Assembly (NCBI GenBank): GCA_029245725.1
Contig: JAQWOT010000383.1
Location: 1 to 36,377, forward strand
Source: SAR324 cluster bacterium
GTDB taxonomy: Bacteria; SAR324; NAC60-12
Direction of reading: 5' to 3'
DNA: 36,377 nucleotides
Shown here: positions 7,979 to 19,180 of the stretch, in pieces
How the letters are laid out: every line of letters starts with the position of its first letter
Position numbering within the stretch: position 1 is the stretch's first letter
Translations under genes and position numbers: made by a program
Notes under the pieces: model-generated
Databases searched by the model: none
Told to the model about the DNA's origin: nothing
The model's input: only the letters and a program-made list of their open reading frames with translations

Positions 7979-9748
7979 TCAGTACATTCCTGTCAGTTCT
8001 TCCTGAAAGCGTTCCTCGACGCGATTGCGCTTCAACTTCAGAGTTGGGGTGATCAGGTTGTTGTCCACGGTCCACTCTTCAGTTAGTAGATGGAAGCGCT
8101 TGGGCCGCTCATAGTCCTGAAAGTCTGCTGCATATTTACGGAGTTCCTGCTTGTAGAGCTTGAGGATCTCTTCATCCTTGAGCCAGTCTTCCAGCGTGCC
8201 AGTGATGTTGTTGCGGGACGCATGGGTTTTCAGGGCATCGACTTCAACTACGATTAGCGCGACGTTGTAGAGTTTCTGGAAGCCGTAGATCATCACCTGA
8301 TTAATGAAAGGACTGAGCTTGAGTGATTCTTCCACTAGAGCTGGGACACAGTACTTGCCATTTTCCAGCTTATAAATCTCCTTGACTCGCCCAGTAATCC
8401 GAAGGAATCCATCCTCGTCAATATTACCCACATCTCCAGTGCGAAAGCCTCCTTCCGGTGTGAACACACTCGCGGTTTCTTCCGGCAGATTATGGTAGCC
8501 CAGCATCAGGGTTGGGCCATGGATAATGATCTCTCCATCTTGCTCGTTGGCCGTGGTCACAGAGCGATCAATCTCAACGCGCACTCCTGGTAAGGGCTTG
8601 CCAACGGCTCCAGTCTTCTGAACATCGGGTGCGTTGGCGGAGACAATTGCTTCGGTCAGTCCATATCCTTCGAGGAGAGTGATGCCGATGTTTTGGACAA
8701 ATTCAATGACCTCCGGATTCAGTGCACTTCCTCCGCTGTAAGCCATCCGCAATCGATTGCCAAAACGTGCCCGAACCTTCGAGAAGAAGAGCTTGTCGCA
8801 AAGTTTGAAGGACAGCGCTTCCTTGAGGGAGAGTTTCTCACCATGCCGTCGCTTGGCGGAACAGGTCAATCCGTATTGGAATAGGGAGTAGAGCTTGGGA
8901 GACTTGTTGTAGATCTGTAGATGAATCTTTTCATAAATTCGATTGTAAACACGTGGGACTGCAAAGAGAAGGGTTGGTTTGACCTGGCCCAGTTCATCGA
9001 CTAATTTAGCAAGATTTTCGTTCATGGCTGCAGACATTCCAAACATCATCAGCCCATGAATTTCGCAAATCTGGCCAAAAATATGAGCCCAAGGCAAGAA
9101 AGCCAGTGTGCGGTCACCTTTCTGAAAAGGGATGCTCGTCAAACCTGCCTGGACGGTAGAAAGTACTCCACGATGACTTAGCATCACACCCTTGGGGTTA
9201 CCAGTGGTTCCAGATGTGTACATGATTTCTAATAGTGCACTAGCTTCTGGGTATTGGGCAGGAACAGGGTGCTGCTGGCCCATCTTGCGCAATCCCTCAT
9301 AGGTATGAATTTTAGGATCTGCAGCTTCTCGCAGTAGGACAACGTGCTGCAATTCTGGGAGAATCTCCCCACGCCAGGTCAGTGCCTCATGATAGAGTTT
9401 TTCAGAGGCGACCAGGAGTACCTTGCAACCTGCATCGCGTAGAATGTATTGCCATTCTTCTGTGTGTTGCTGAGGGTACATTGGCACATAGACAGCCCCT
9501 GCGCTGAAGGTTGCGTAGGCCATCGTAACCCAAGGAATCATATTGCTTGCGATGACTCCAACACAGTCTCCCATCCCGATTCCAAGCCAGTCCAGTCCTC
9601 CCCGCAAATCGGCAACGGTCTCAGCAAAATCGCGAAATGTCATCCAATTGTAGTCACCATTGGCTGGGGCTCCATACATGGGCAGATCTGCGTATTCTTC
9701 GCAGCAGCGATCCATCATTTCCACAACGTTCTGATACATCAATTCCAT
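7979..9748 (-). CDS. long-chain acyl-CoA synthetase (AMP-forming)
   Basis: A 589-residue ANL-superfamily ligase that activates fatty acids to acyl-CoA via an acyl-AMP. The ATP loop YTSGTTGNPKGVMLSHRG sits at about 177-194. LLEGYGLTEA is the A5 motif, FRTGDVG is A7, and GRVKEIYKLENGKY is the A8/A10 region of the long-chain family. No membrane segment or signal peptide is seen. The start ATG has GGGAGGA 7 bases upstream. It lies 18 bases after the MurG-like gene and is probably the last gene of that operon. It resembles FadD15-type enzymes rather than E. coli FadD; the true chain-length preference cannot be read from sequence. Confidence 0.92.
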   Translation of the reverse strand: MELMYQNVVEMMDRCCEEYADLPMYGAPANGDYNWMTFRDFAETVADLRGGLDWLGIGMGDCVGVIASNMIPWVTMAYATFSAGAVYVPMYPQQHTEEWQYILRDAGCKVLLVASEKLYHEALTWRGEILPELQHVVLLREAADPKIHTYEGLRKMGQQHPVPAQYPEASALLEIMYTSGTTGNPKGVMLSHRGVLSTVQAGLTSIPFQKGDRTLAFLPWAHIFGQICEIHGLMMFGMSAAMNENLAKLVDELGQVKPTLLFAVPRVYNRIYEKIHLQIYNKSPKLYSLFQYGLTCSAKRRHGEKLSLKEALSFKLCDKLFFSKVRARFGNRLRMAYSGGSALNPEVIEFVQNIGITLLEGYGLTEAIVSANAPDVQKTGAVGKPLPGVRVEIDRSVTTANEQDGEIIIHGPTLMLGYHNLPEETASVFTPEGGFRTGDVGNIDEDGFLRITGRVKEIYKLENGKYCVPALVEESLKLSPFINQVMIYGFQKLYNVALIVVEVDALKTHASRNNITGTLEDWLKDEEILKLYKQELRKYAADFQDYERPKRFHLLTEEWTVDNNLITPTLKLKRNRVEERFQEELTGMY

Positions 9749-9766
9749 CTCTTATCCTCCCTAAGA

Positions 9767-10843
9767 TTAAGATATAAGCAGGCCTTGTTGGCGAATCAGA
9801 CTAGCAAACGCGTTAGCGCCTTGCGGTGGCCAGTAGGACTGCATTCGTTGTCCGGTGATACCTGGTTGATATGTAGACCAAAATTTGGACCACCATTGCG
9901 ATCCATTTTCAGCCAATTCCTGCTGGTTTAGCAGTGTGATAGCGCCAGCTTCAGCCAATGTGGAAGCATTTAATTCCTGGTGGCTGTTCGGTAGAGGAAC
10001 AAGGATCACATCCTTGCCTAGAATCGATAACTCACCGAGGGTGCCAAGGCCTGCGCGGGTAATTATAAGCTGACTACGGGCTAATAGATCACCCATGCCC
10101 TCGTTGATAAATTCATGGGTCTGATAGCGAGGACCATGCACCAGATCATTTTTACTACCCCGCCCAGTCAGGTGAATCACCTGGAAGTGTTTCTGCCAGG
10201 CCGGCAACAGCGGTTGAATGGCTCTGTTCAAGCCAACGGCACCTTGTCCTCCACCAGTGATTAGCAAAACCGGTAGGTCAGGATTCAGCTGAAAGCGCTG
10301 GTTGGCCCGTTCGGGATCTCCTTGATAAACAGAGCTGCGTACAACGGGACCGACGTGTTGTCGCTCCGGGATGCGTTGAAAGGCTCTCTCAGAGGCTGGA
10401 AAATAATAAGCCAGCGCTGAACTGGCTGGAGCCATCAACCGGTTAGCCAGTCCTGGCAAGACATCCATTTGTAGCAATACTTGAGGGATGCCTAATGCTC
10501 GAGCTGCATGGGCAACAGGCACGCTGACAAAGCTTCCAGCAGAGACCACAACGTGAGGCTTGAACTGCAGTAGGTGTTTTAAACCAATTATTCCACCAGC
10601 TAGAATACGAAAGGGATCTGTGAAGTTTTGCCAGCTGAAATAGCGGCGCAACTTGCCAGCTGGGATGGCATAGAAGGGTATGCCTGCCTCCTCTACCATG
10701 GCTTGCTCTGGGCCGTTTGTTGTGCCAAGAAACCGAGATTCGGTTGGTCCCAAGGCTCCTAAGGCCTCGTGCACTGCTAAGAGAGGAGTCGTTGGACCAC
10801 CCGATCCTCCTCCTGTAAATAAAACACGCAGGGTTGTTGTCAT
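9767..10843 (-). CDS. MurG-like GT28 glycosyltransferase with altered N-terminal loop
   Basis: 358 residues with the two-domain GT-B layout of MurG. MurG adds GlcNAc to lipid I on the inner face of the membrane. The N-terminal loop reads GGGSGGPTTP: the canonical family has GG(S/T)GGH, so the histidine is replaced by proline (P17). Later motifs fit the family: VVSAGSFVSVP (the G-loop of domain 1 region), ITGGGQGAVGLN, ITRAGLGTLGELSILGK and LVPLPNSHQELNA. The start is placed at the ATG at 10843 (MTTTLRVLFTGG); a longer version from 10882 would overlap the upstream gene. It sits between a binding-protein gene and an acyl-CoA synthetase, not in a dcw cluster, so it may be a paralogue with another acceptor rather than the housekeeping MurG. 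Confidence 0.8.
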   Translation of the reverse strand: MTTTLRVLFTGGGSGGPTTPLLAVHEALGALGPTESRFLGTTNGPEQAMVEEAGIPFYAIPAGKLRRYFSWQNFTDPFRILAGGIIGLKHLLQFKPHVVVSAGSFVSVPVAHAARALGIPQVLLQMDVLPGLANRLMAPASSALAYYFPASERAFQRIPERQHVGPVVRSSVYQGDPERANQRFQLNPDLPVLLITGGGQGAVGLNRAIQPLLPAWQKHFQVIHLTGRGSKNDLVHGPRYQTHEFINEGMGDLLARSQLIITRAGLGTLGELSILGKDVILVPLPNSHQELNASTLAEAGAITLLNQQELAENGSQWWSKFWSTYQPGITGQRMQSYWPPQGANAFASLIRQQGLLIS

Positions 10844-10851
10844 GAAGCGTT

Positions 10852-12144
10852 TCAGTCCATCACGGATTGGACAGTACGCCACTGACCTTGCTGCACTTCT
10901 GCTAGCAATGGTTGTTCAATCCCTTCGTGATCGCCTAGGCCAAATTGTAGAACTGGTCCACCTAGTTCATCCTGATAGTTGTTCATCGATTCAAGGGCTG
11001 AAGTCAGCTTTTCAGAATTCAGTTCTGGCCCAGCCAACTGCAGAGCGTGTGTTAGAATGCGGGCGTAAAAATAAGCCATCTGCACAGCGTTGTTTGGAGA
11101 TTCTCCATATTCAGCCTGATATTTTGTGAAGAAATCTTGTGCTGCAGAAGAAGTTAATGTTTCAGGATATAACATTTCAATAGATGCTGTTGCTAGAAGA
11201 CCTTCTGCTGCTGTTCCTGCACGATCAATTACGATTTGATCATAAGCGGAGACGTTACCAGCCATCGTTACATCCCATTGCAGTGATTTTCGGGTTTGCA
11301 GGATACGGATGGTATCACCCAGAATGGTTCCCAGTAGAACAACTTCACAGTCAACTTCCCTCAGGCGAAGTAGGGTGTTGAGAAAGTTTGTTTCTGTTGG
11401 GCTGTGTGTCTCCACAGCAGTCAGTGACATCCCCAATTCCTGCAATCCAGCTTCCACCCCATCAAGCATTTCACGGCCATAGTCCGTATTCTGGTGCATC
11501 AAGCAGAAACGCTGCAGTTTTTGTTGGTGAAAGTGGCGAACTAAGTATTGCGCCTGATCATAGTACGATACACTGGCTGTAAACTTGAGTGGATGAAACG
11601 GTTCTGACATCAGGCGGGCGCTAGTATATGGAAACAAGTTGGCCACATCGTGCTCTTCTTGTAGTGGCAAGGCAACTTGGTTCATGCTGGTTCCCAAGGC
11701 GGCTAGCATAACAAAGACCCGATCGTAAAGTACGAGCTTATTGGCAGCTTGACGAGCTCTCACAACTTGGTATTGATGATCCTCGGCGATCAGTCGTAGT
11801 TTGCGTCCATGAATGCCTCCTGCCGCATTGACTTCTGCAAAGTGAAAGCGTAAGGCTCTGACGGCTCCTAATCCCCAAGTGGCAGCGGGTCCACTCATTG
11901 CCGTATGAGTGCCAATGCGAATCTCGTTTGACGTCACACCTTGAGTCGCCCAAAGAGAGCTAGGCAGGCAGCAGAAGCATCCACAGAGCAGCACAACCAG
12001 ACGAAGCAGTCCGCTGTTTGCTCGCCTACTCTTTATTGAAATAGCGTTGGTAGACTGGTTGTCGATAGCGGAACTGCCACCATAAGATTGGCCACAGGAT
12101 CCATTCAAGCAGTCTGATAGGGGCATGGTACTCAATTGCATCAA
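10852..12144 (-). CDS. periplasmic substrate-binding protein, branched-chain amino acid (LivK) type
   Basis: A type I periplasmic binding fold (Peripla_BP_6). The mature part begins with TSNEIRIGTHTAMSGPAATWG, the usual first strand and ligand loop. FAEVNAAGGIHGRKLRLIAEDHQ follows, then a TNFLNTLLRLREVDCEVVLLG segment. Such proteins feed Liv-type ABC importers or sensory systems. The signal sequence (LLRLVVLLCGCFCCLPSSLWA) is clear but lacks a normal start. The nearest ATG codons (12126, 12144) lie more than 30 codons upstream, inside the preceding gene, and encode residues that look like a shadow of it. An ATT at 12042 or a CTG would give a normal signal peptide. No ABC permease or ATPase gene is adjacent. 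Confidence 0.85.
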   Translation of the reverse strand: MMQLSTMPLSDCLNGSCGQSYGGSSAIDNQSTNAISIKSRRANSGLLRLVVLLCGCFCCLPSSLWATQGVTSNEIRIGTHTAMSGPAATWGLGAVRALRFHFAEVNAAGGIHGRKLRLIAEDHQYQVVRARQAANKLVLYDRVFVMLAALGTSMNQVALPLQEEHDVANLFPYTSARLMSEPFHPLKFTASVSYYDQAQYLVRHFHQQKLQRFCLMHQNTDYGREMLDGVEAGLQELGMSLTAVETHSPTETNFLNTLLRLREVDCEVVLLGTILGDTIRILQTRKSLQWDVTMAGNVSAYDQIVIDRAGTAAEGLLATASIEMLYPETLTSSAAQDFFTKYQAEYGESPNNAVQMAYFYARILTHALQLAGPELNSEKLTSALESMNNYQDELGGPVLQFGLGDHEGIEQPLLAEVQQGQWRTVQSVMD

Positions 12145-12478
12145 TGATTATTGTGTGGTCTTTCTGCTGTTCCAGCCGGTGTTCATGACGCCAGGAGCGA
12201 AGAAAAAAGGGTAGCTGCTGACCTTCATCAACAAAGACGATTTTCTCTGTGCTTGTTTGTAGTGAGGTGATCAAGCTGACCCACGATTGCTGTAGAGGCC
12301 AGAACCCCAGCTCAAGGTGCACTTTGTCTCCTTGCCGACACCCATCGAAGCGCAGCAGGCGCACCGGCGGAAATGGAGGATTCAATGCCAGGAAGAGATC
12401 TTGGTCAAACCTCTCCCAGACCTCGTTGATGGAACAGGAAACCAGGGTAGAGAAATAGAGACGCATCACTCCGGTCAA
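12026..12478 (-). CDS. SRPBCC-like (START/Bet v 1 fold) protein
   Basis: 150 residues (146 if translation starts at the second ATG, 12466). The pattern fits the SRPBCC lipid/ligand-binding fold: a first strand (MRLYFSTLVS), a helix (SINEVWERFD), a cluster of strands ending in FVDEGQQLPFFLRSWRHEHRL, then strands with IIIDAIEYHAP and a C-terminal amphipathic helix with several tryptophans (WPILWWQFRYRQP). Close relatives are often annotated as ligand-binding or cyclase-like proteins of unknown role. The gene is first in the run to the acyl-CoA synthetase and its end overlaps the likely start of the binding-protein gene. A role in handling lipid is possible from context but is inference. Confidence 0.7.
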   Translation of the reverse strand: MTGVMRLYFSTLVSCSINEVWERFDQDLFLALNPPFPPVRLLRFDGCRQGDKVHLELGFWPLQQSWVSLITSLQTSTEKIVFVDEGQQLPFFLRSWRHEHRLEQQKDHTIIIDAIEYHAPIRLLEWILWPILWWQFRYRQPVYQRYFNKE

Positions 12479-12543
12479 TCAGGCGTAACGACAAACGAAT
12501 TACAGAATAGCTAGCCGTTGATGGAACACAAGGCTTAGTAAGA

Positions 12544-12918
12544 CTATCCCTGATTGAGAACGTAGTGCAGAGAAAGTCGTGATTGCTTGAAGAGCTGTTG
12601 CCGAAATTCTTGATTGGCCAGTCCTTGATTGCACAGTTCTTGTGCGCTTCCTTTCAGGCCTTCAAGATATTCGTGAACCGCAAAAGCTGGAACACGCCTG
12701 TTGAGCAATTGTTCTGTGCCTTCATACATGGCAATCAGCATCGACTGATGCTCTGAAGCTCCCAATACGGGTCGCAACGTCTCAGCTTCCCGCTCAAAGC
12801 CGTGCCGTAATGAACGGATATCTTGCAGGGAGATAGGAGCTACCTCAGCCGAGGATTTTTGGAAGTCTAGGGTTTCTGCAAAACTTGCAGGGTTCAAACC
12901 AGCCACTTTGAAGTCCAT
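12544..12918 (-). CDS. hypothetical protein (124 aa)
   Basis: I do not recognise this protein. It is mostly helical, with no signal peptide or membrane segment, and is rich in E, L, Q and R. Recognisable stretches are MDFKVAGLNPASFAETLDF at the start and LHYVLNQG at the end. The start is set at the ATG at 12918 because GGAGGAGG lies 4-5 bases upstream; a longer frame runs to 12957. It lies 65 bases upstream of the SRPBCC-like gene on the same strand and is divergent from rlmE. The N-terminal phrase is vaguely like small flagellar or secretion hook-adjacent proteins (short helical proteins of about 100-120 residues), but I cannot support that. Confidence 0.7.
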   Translation of the reverse strand: MDFKVAGLNPASFAETLDFQKSSAEVAPISLQDIRSLRHGFEREAETLRPVLGASEHQSMLIAMYEGTEQLLNRRVPAFAVHEYLEGLKGSAQELCNQGLANQEFRQQLFKQSRLSLHYVLNQG

Positions 12919-13022
12919 GGGGCCTCCTCCTGGATAGGACGGTCTTGTGACGAGCACAAAATTGTTACGTCAAGCGGACTCAAAAGGCAAACGCTAACCC
13001 GATCTGGTAGAACTAATCAATC

Positions 13023-13637
13023 ATGAAGAAGGTTCAGGACCATTATTTTCACAAGGCCCGCAAGGATGGTTATGTTGCCCGCTCAGCTTATAAACTAGAG
13101 GAAATTGACCAGCGTCACCAGTTGCTGAAACGTGGTCAGAAGGTTCTTGATTTAGGCTGTGCACCAGGATCTTGGTTACAGTACACGTCAAGGCGTATTG
13201 GTGAGAGTGGACGCTTGCTGGGGATTGATCTACAAGCTGTAGCGATCAGCCTGCCGCCACAGGTGGAAGTATTTCAGGCGGATATCTACAAGCTTGATTA
13301 CAGTGGTGCCTGGTGGGAGAACCCTTTCGATGTCATCCTAAGTGACATGGCTCCAAAGACCACAGGTGTTCGTTCTGCCGATGCAGATCGCTCTTATGCA
13401 CTCAATCAACACACTTTATGGTTGGCAGAACAACATCTGAGTAAAGGAGGATGCTTGCTGGTCAAGGCCTTTCAGGGAGCACCCTTCCAGCAGCTTCAAC
13501 AGGAGTTCCGACAAATGTTTACCGAAGTCAAAATCTGTAAGCCGAAAAGTTCTCGATCGGAGAGCGTAGAAATATTCTTATTGGGGAAGAAGAAGCAGAA
13601 AAGCCAGGGGGGGAAGGAGGGCATCTCCCAGAGCTAG
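13023..13637 (+). CDS. rlmE: 23S rRNA 2'-O-methyltransferase RlmE (FtsJ/RrmJ)
   Basis: 204 residues; methylates the 2'-OH of U2552 (E. coli numbering) in the A-loop of 23S rRNA late in 50S assembly. The start region YFHKARKDGYVARSAYKLEEI is diagnostic. The S-adenosylmethionine loop is DLGCAPGSW (43-51). The K-D-K-E tetrad is K24, D108 (SDMAP), K148 (LVKAFQG) and E183 (SVEIF). The C-terminus has a lysine-rich extension of about 15 residues. It stands alone, convergent with the atp operon; ftsH, its usual neighbour in enterobacteria, is not here. Confidence 0.95.
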   Translation: MKKVQDHYFHKARKDGYVARSAYKLEEIDQRHQLLKRGQKVLDLGCAPGSWLQYTSRRIGESGRLLGIDLQAVAISLPPQVEVFQADIYKLDYSGAWWENPFDVILSDMAPKTTGVRSADADRSYALNQHTLWLAEQHLSKGGCLLVKAFQGAPFQQLQQEFRQMFTEVKICKPKSSRSESVEIFLLGKKKQKSQGGKEGISQS

Positions 13638-13644
13638 GAGATGC
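13621..13644. terminator. hairpin between convergent rlmE and atpC
   Basis: GCATCTCC (13621-13628) pairs perfectly with GGAGATGC (13637-13644) across an 8-base loop. The stem overlaps the rlmE stop codon and lies 12 bases from the atpC stop. No real T run follows on either strand, so it is a weak or factor-assisted terminator, or a 3'-end stabiliser for both transcripts. Confidence 0.45.
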
Positions 13645-13655
13645 TTAAAGACGGA

Positions 13656-14099
13656 TTACTTGTGCTGAGAGGCGGATTGACGGGCAATGGCCCAGAGTAA
13701 CTGCGCTTCGTAAGCAGCAGCACGCTTGCGTTCTACTTCTTCCTCCTCTTCTGATGCTCGTGAGGAGGACTTGCTCAACAGTTGTTTGAGGTGCTCTGCT
13801 GCATCTTTTTCATCCTGTTCCGCTACCACTACGTCAATTTCTTCAGCGAAAGCAGCTCGTTCTACCAACACAGTGACGCGGTTATTGTCAACTTGAGCGT
13901 AGCCTCCTTGGACCGCTAAGTAGGTTTGTTTTTGTCCAACGAAGTAGCTCAGGACACCACCGTTGAGCATGGTGACGACAGGAATGTGTTGTGGAAGAAT
14001 CCCCATCTCTCCCATCGAACCGGGCAGAACGACATGGTCTACTTCGGTTTCGAGCAGGATTCGGCTGGGTGTGAGCACTTCCAGTTGCAGCTTATCCAT
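13656..14099 (-). CDS. atpC: F1Fo ATP synthase subunit epsilon
   Basis: 147 residues, slightly longer than usual. The beta-sandwich N-terminal domain starts MDKLQLEVLTPSRILLE and has the characteristic LPGSMGEMGILPQHIPVVTML and VQGGYAQV. The C-terminal helical pair begins at AEQDEKDAAEHLKQLL and contains a run of glutamates (SEEEEEVERKR), which accounts for the extra length. It is part of the central stalk and can inhibit ATP hydrolysis. It is the last gene of the operon, 27 bases after atpD. Confidence 0.95.
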   Translation of the reverse strand: MDKLQLEVLTPSRILLETEVDHVVLPGSMGEMGILPQHIPVVTMLNGGVLSYFVGQKQTYLAVQGGYAQVDNNRVTVLVERAAFAEEIDVVVAEQDEKDAAEHLKQLLSKSSSRASEEEEEVERKRAAAYEAQLLWAIARQSASQHK

Positions 14100-14126
14100 G
14101 AGGGTGCCTTTTCAAAGAAGTGATCA

Positions 14127-15536
<1,410 letters not shown>

Positions 15537-15576
15537 CTATCTCTGGCAAGAGGGTCTTCATTTTCAGTGGCTCAGC

Positions 15577-16431
15577 TTACAAGCTTTCAGCACCACTGAT
15601 GATTTCGATTAGTTCCTTCGTGATCGCGGCTTGACGACTACGGTTGTAATATAGATTCAACTGCTTGATCATTTCTCCAGCGTTCTTGGTGGCAGAGTCC
15701 ATCGCTGTCATTCGGGCTGCATGCTCTCCAGCCAAGGTTCCTAACCAAGCGGTATACATTTGATTTTGTATATACTGTTGGATCAAGGGGCCGATGAGTT
15801 CTTCGACGTAAGGCTCAAAGAGTACCTCCTGTTCCTCAGTTTCTTCAGCATCTTCGAGTGGTCGGATCGGCAGCAAGGTCTGAATAGTTGGTTCTTGAGT
15901 TAAGATGCTCTTATATTCATTGAAAACCAGACAGACTCTGTCTAACTCTTCAGCAGCGAATCGTACAGTCAATCCATCAAGTACTGTGAAGACAATATCT
16001 AAATAGTGTTCTGGTCTAGCATCAGGATAGTCTGCTGCAATCTGGTGGTTGGTACGGCGGAAAAAGTCTCGACCCTTTCTTCCAACGATATGCATCTCTG
16101 CGCTATCTATACCCTCTTCATGGAGAGTTCGGGCCAGCAGTTTACAAAGATTGGCATTGAAACCTCCACAGAGACCTCGGTCTGAGGTCATGAGCACTAC
16201 GGCAACACGTTGCCCCTCTTGATCTCGAAAAAGAGGATTGTCATCCGGCGTCAACTTGCCGGAGAGAGAAGAAACAACTGCCCTCAGTTTTGTTGCATAG
16301 GGCCGAGCACGTCGGATAGTGTCCTCAGCTCGGTTCAACTTGGCAGCAGAGACCATCTTCATTGCGCTGGTGGTCTTCTGCGTCTTTTTGACGCTAGTGA
16401 TTCGATTGCGGATTTCTTTGAGGCTGGGCAT
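15577..16431 (-). CDS. atpG: F1Fo ATP synthase subunit gamma
   Basis: The 284-residue rotor shaft. The N-terminal helix begins MPSLKEIRNRITSVKKTQK and has the signature MKMVSAAKLNRAE. The central domain contains TSDRGLCGGFNANL, and the C-terminal helix ends ITKELIEIISGAESL. All are textbook for bacterial gamma. The gap to atpA upstream is 56 bases. Confidence 0.97.
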   Translation of the reverse strand: MPSLKEIRNRITSVKKTQKTTSAMKMVSAAKLNRAEDTIRRARPYATKLRAVVSSLSGKLTPDDNPLFRDQEGQRVAVVLMTSDRGLCGGFNANLCKLLARTLHEEGIDSAEMHIVGRKGRDFFRRTNHQIAADYPDARPEHYLDIVFTVLDGLTVRFAAEELDRVCLVFNEYKSILTQEPTIQTLLPIRPLEDAEETEEQEVLFEPYVEELIGPLIQQYIQNQMYTAWLGTLAGEHAARMTAMDSATKNAGEMIKQLNLYYNRSRQAAITKELIEIISGAESL

Positions 16432-16487
16432 CAGATCTCACGTTGAAGTGTACCCAGCCGTAAGCCAGGTACAGGATGGCTTAGCAC

Positions 16488-18002
<1,515 letters not shown>

Positions 18003-18557
18003 TCAACCCCTGATGATCGATTCACGGACTTGGATAAGTTGGTTGCGGATGCTCCCGTCGATCACCATCGAACCGATGCGTGTGACGATACCGCCGATGA
18101 TGGAAGGATCCACTGAGACATGGATTTGTACGGTCTTGCCAGTACTGGCAGAGAGTTGTTCCTGCAGTTTCTGTAGCAGATCTTTGCTCTCTTTGCTGCG
18201 TGGTTCTTTGGCGACCGTGACTTCTGCGGGAAGAATTCCCATCGCCTCTTGGGTTAACAAGGCGAACGCCCGAGCAATGTCGTGAACAAGTGTCAGGCGG
18301 CGTTTACTGAGTAGGTAGCGGAGAAAAGTGCTGACTAATGGAGACAATTTCATCTTGGTCAGGATCTCTGTCAGGATACTATTGCGCACCACCATTGGGA
18401 CTTTGTTGTTGCTCAGACTCTCCTGCAATTCAACAGCTTCATGCAGAGTATCGCAGAAGTCCTCCAATTCAGTGCCAACTTGCTCCAGATTGTTTTCTTG
18501 CTTGGCAAGATTGGAAAGTGCCGAGGCATATCTGCGGGCAATCACCATTTGGCTCAT
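18003..18557 (-). CDS. atpH: F1Fo ATP synthase subunit delta
   Basis: 184 residues; the peripheral-stalk cap that binds alpha at the top of F1 (the OSCP homologue). The N-terminal helical bundle starts IARRYASALSNLA. The C-terminal part has VTVAKEP, then VDPSIIGGIVTRIGSMVIDGSIRNQL, the family signature. Its start overlaps the atpF stop by four bases, implying translational coupling. Confidence 0.96.
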   Translation of the reverse strand: MSQMVIARRYASALSNLAKQENNLEQVGTELEDFCDTLHEAVELQESLSNNKVPMVVRNSILTEILTKMKLSPLVSTFLRYLLSKRRLTLVHDIARAFALLTQEAMGILPAEVTVAKEPRSKESKDLLQKLQEQLSASTGKTVQIHVSVDPSIIGGIVTRIGSMVIDGSIRNQLIQVRESIIRG

Positions 18558-19126
18558 CGGCTTCCTCCACTCGGCAATTCATCAACAAAATCTTGAATCA
18601 GTTTTTTCTGCTGGTCTGCATTGACACGTTGCTGCAGCTTCTCTTCAGCTAGATCGATGGTCACTCCGGCAACCCAGCAACGCAGGTCGTATTCAGCTTT
18701 TTTGAATTCCTGCTCGATGGTAAAGCGCGCATAGTCGGTGATTCGCTTCACCTCAGCTTCACCTTCCTCCAAGATTCGCTGACGCTCAGCTTCTGCAGTG
18801 ACCTTGGCCTTTACAATCATCTCCGTTGCTTCATGCTCTACCTTCTCCAATTTTTCGCGTGCTTTGGTCAATTCTTCTTCGATGCGCTGTTCGGCCTGAC
18901 GTGCTTCCTCGATAGTAGCTTTGGCTTCTTCTGCAGACTTCCCCAAAGCGCTACTGATGGGTTTGCGAGCAAAGTAGTAGAGGATCGCAAGCAGAATGAT
19001 CGTATTCACCACTTTCCAGAAGAAGTCCAGCATTGAGGATTGTCCTTCTCCTCCAGCAGCCCAGAGTGGCGCTGACCAAAGTAGTCCAGTCAGCAACACG
19101 CTATACATGCCGGTTCTCTTCATCAT
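18554..19126 (-). CDS. atpF: F1Fo ATP synthase subunit b with signal-peptide-like N-terminus
   Basis: 190 residues. The first hydrophobic segment (TGMYSVLLTGLLWSAPLWA) resembles a cleavable signal peptide. It is followed by the true membrane anchor (about 31-50, VVNTIILLAILYYFARKPI) and a long charged helix that forms the peripheral stalk. The start is placed at the ATG at 19126 because AAGGA lies 7 bases upstream; an ATG follows at 19123, and the frame is open to 19171. An extra leader on subunit b is, to my knowledge, common in deltaproteobacteria. The C-terminal end carries YDLRCWVAGVTIDLAEEKL, typical of b. Confidence 0.92.
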   Translation of the reverse strand: MMKRTGMYSVLLTGLLWSAPLWAAGGEGQSSMLDFFWKVVNTIILLAILYYFARKPISSALGKSAEEAKATIEEARQAEQRIEEELTKAREKLEKVEHEATEMIVKAKVTAEAERQRILEEGEAEVKRITDYARFTIEQEFKKAEYDLRCWVAGVTIDLAEEKLQQRVNADQQKKLIQDFVDELPSGGSR

Positions 19127-19180
19127 TATGCAGTCCTTTCTCATCGTGAATCCCATAAAGGGGAGCGGCAAGGAGGGAAG

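Noticed and set aside
12544-12957. Assigning the 124-residue protein to flagellar or secretion accessory proteins
   Set aside because: Only a vague N-terminal impression; no motif supports it.
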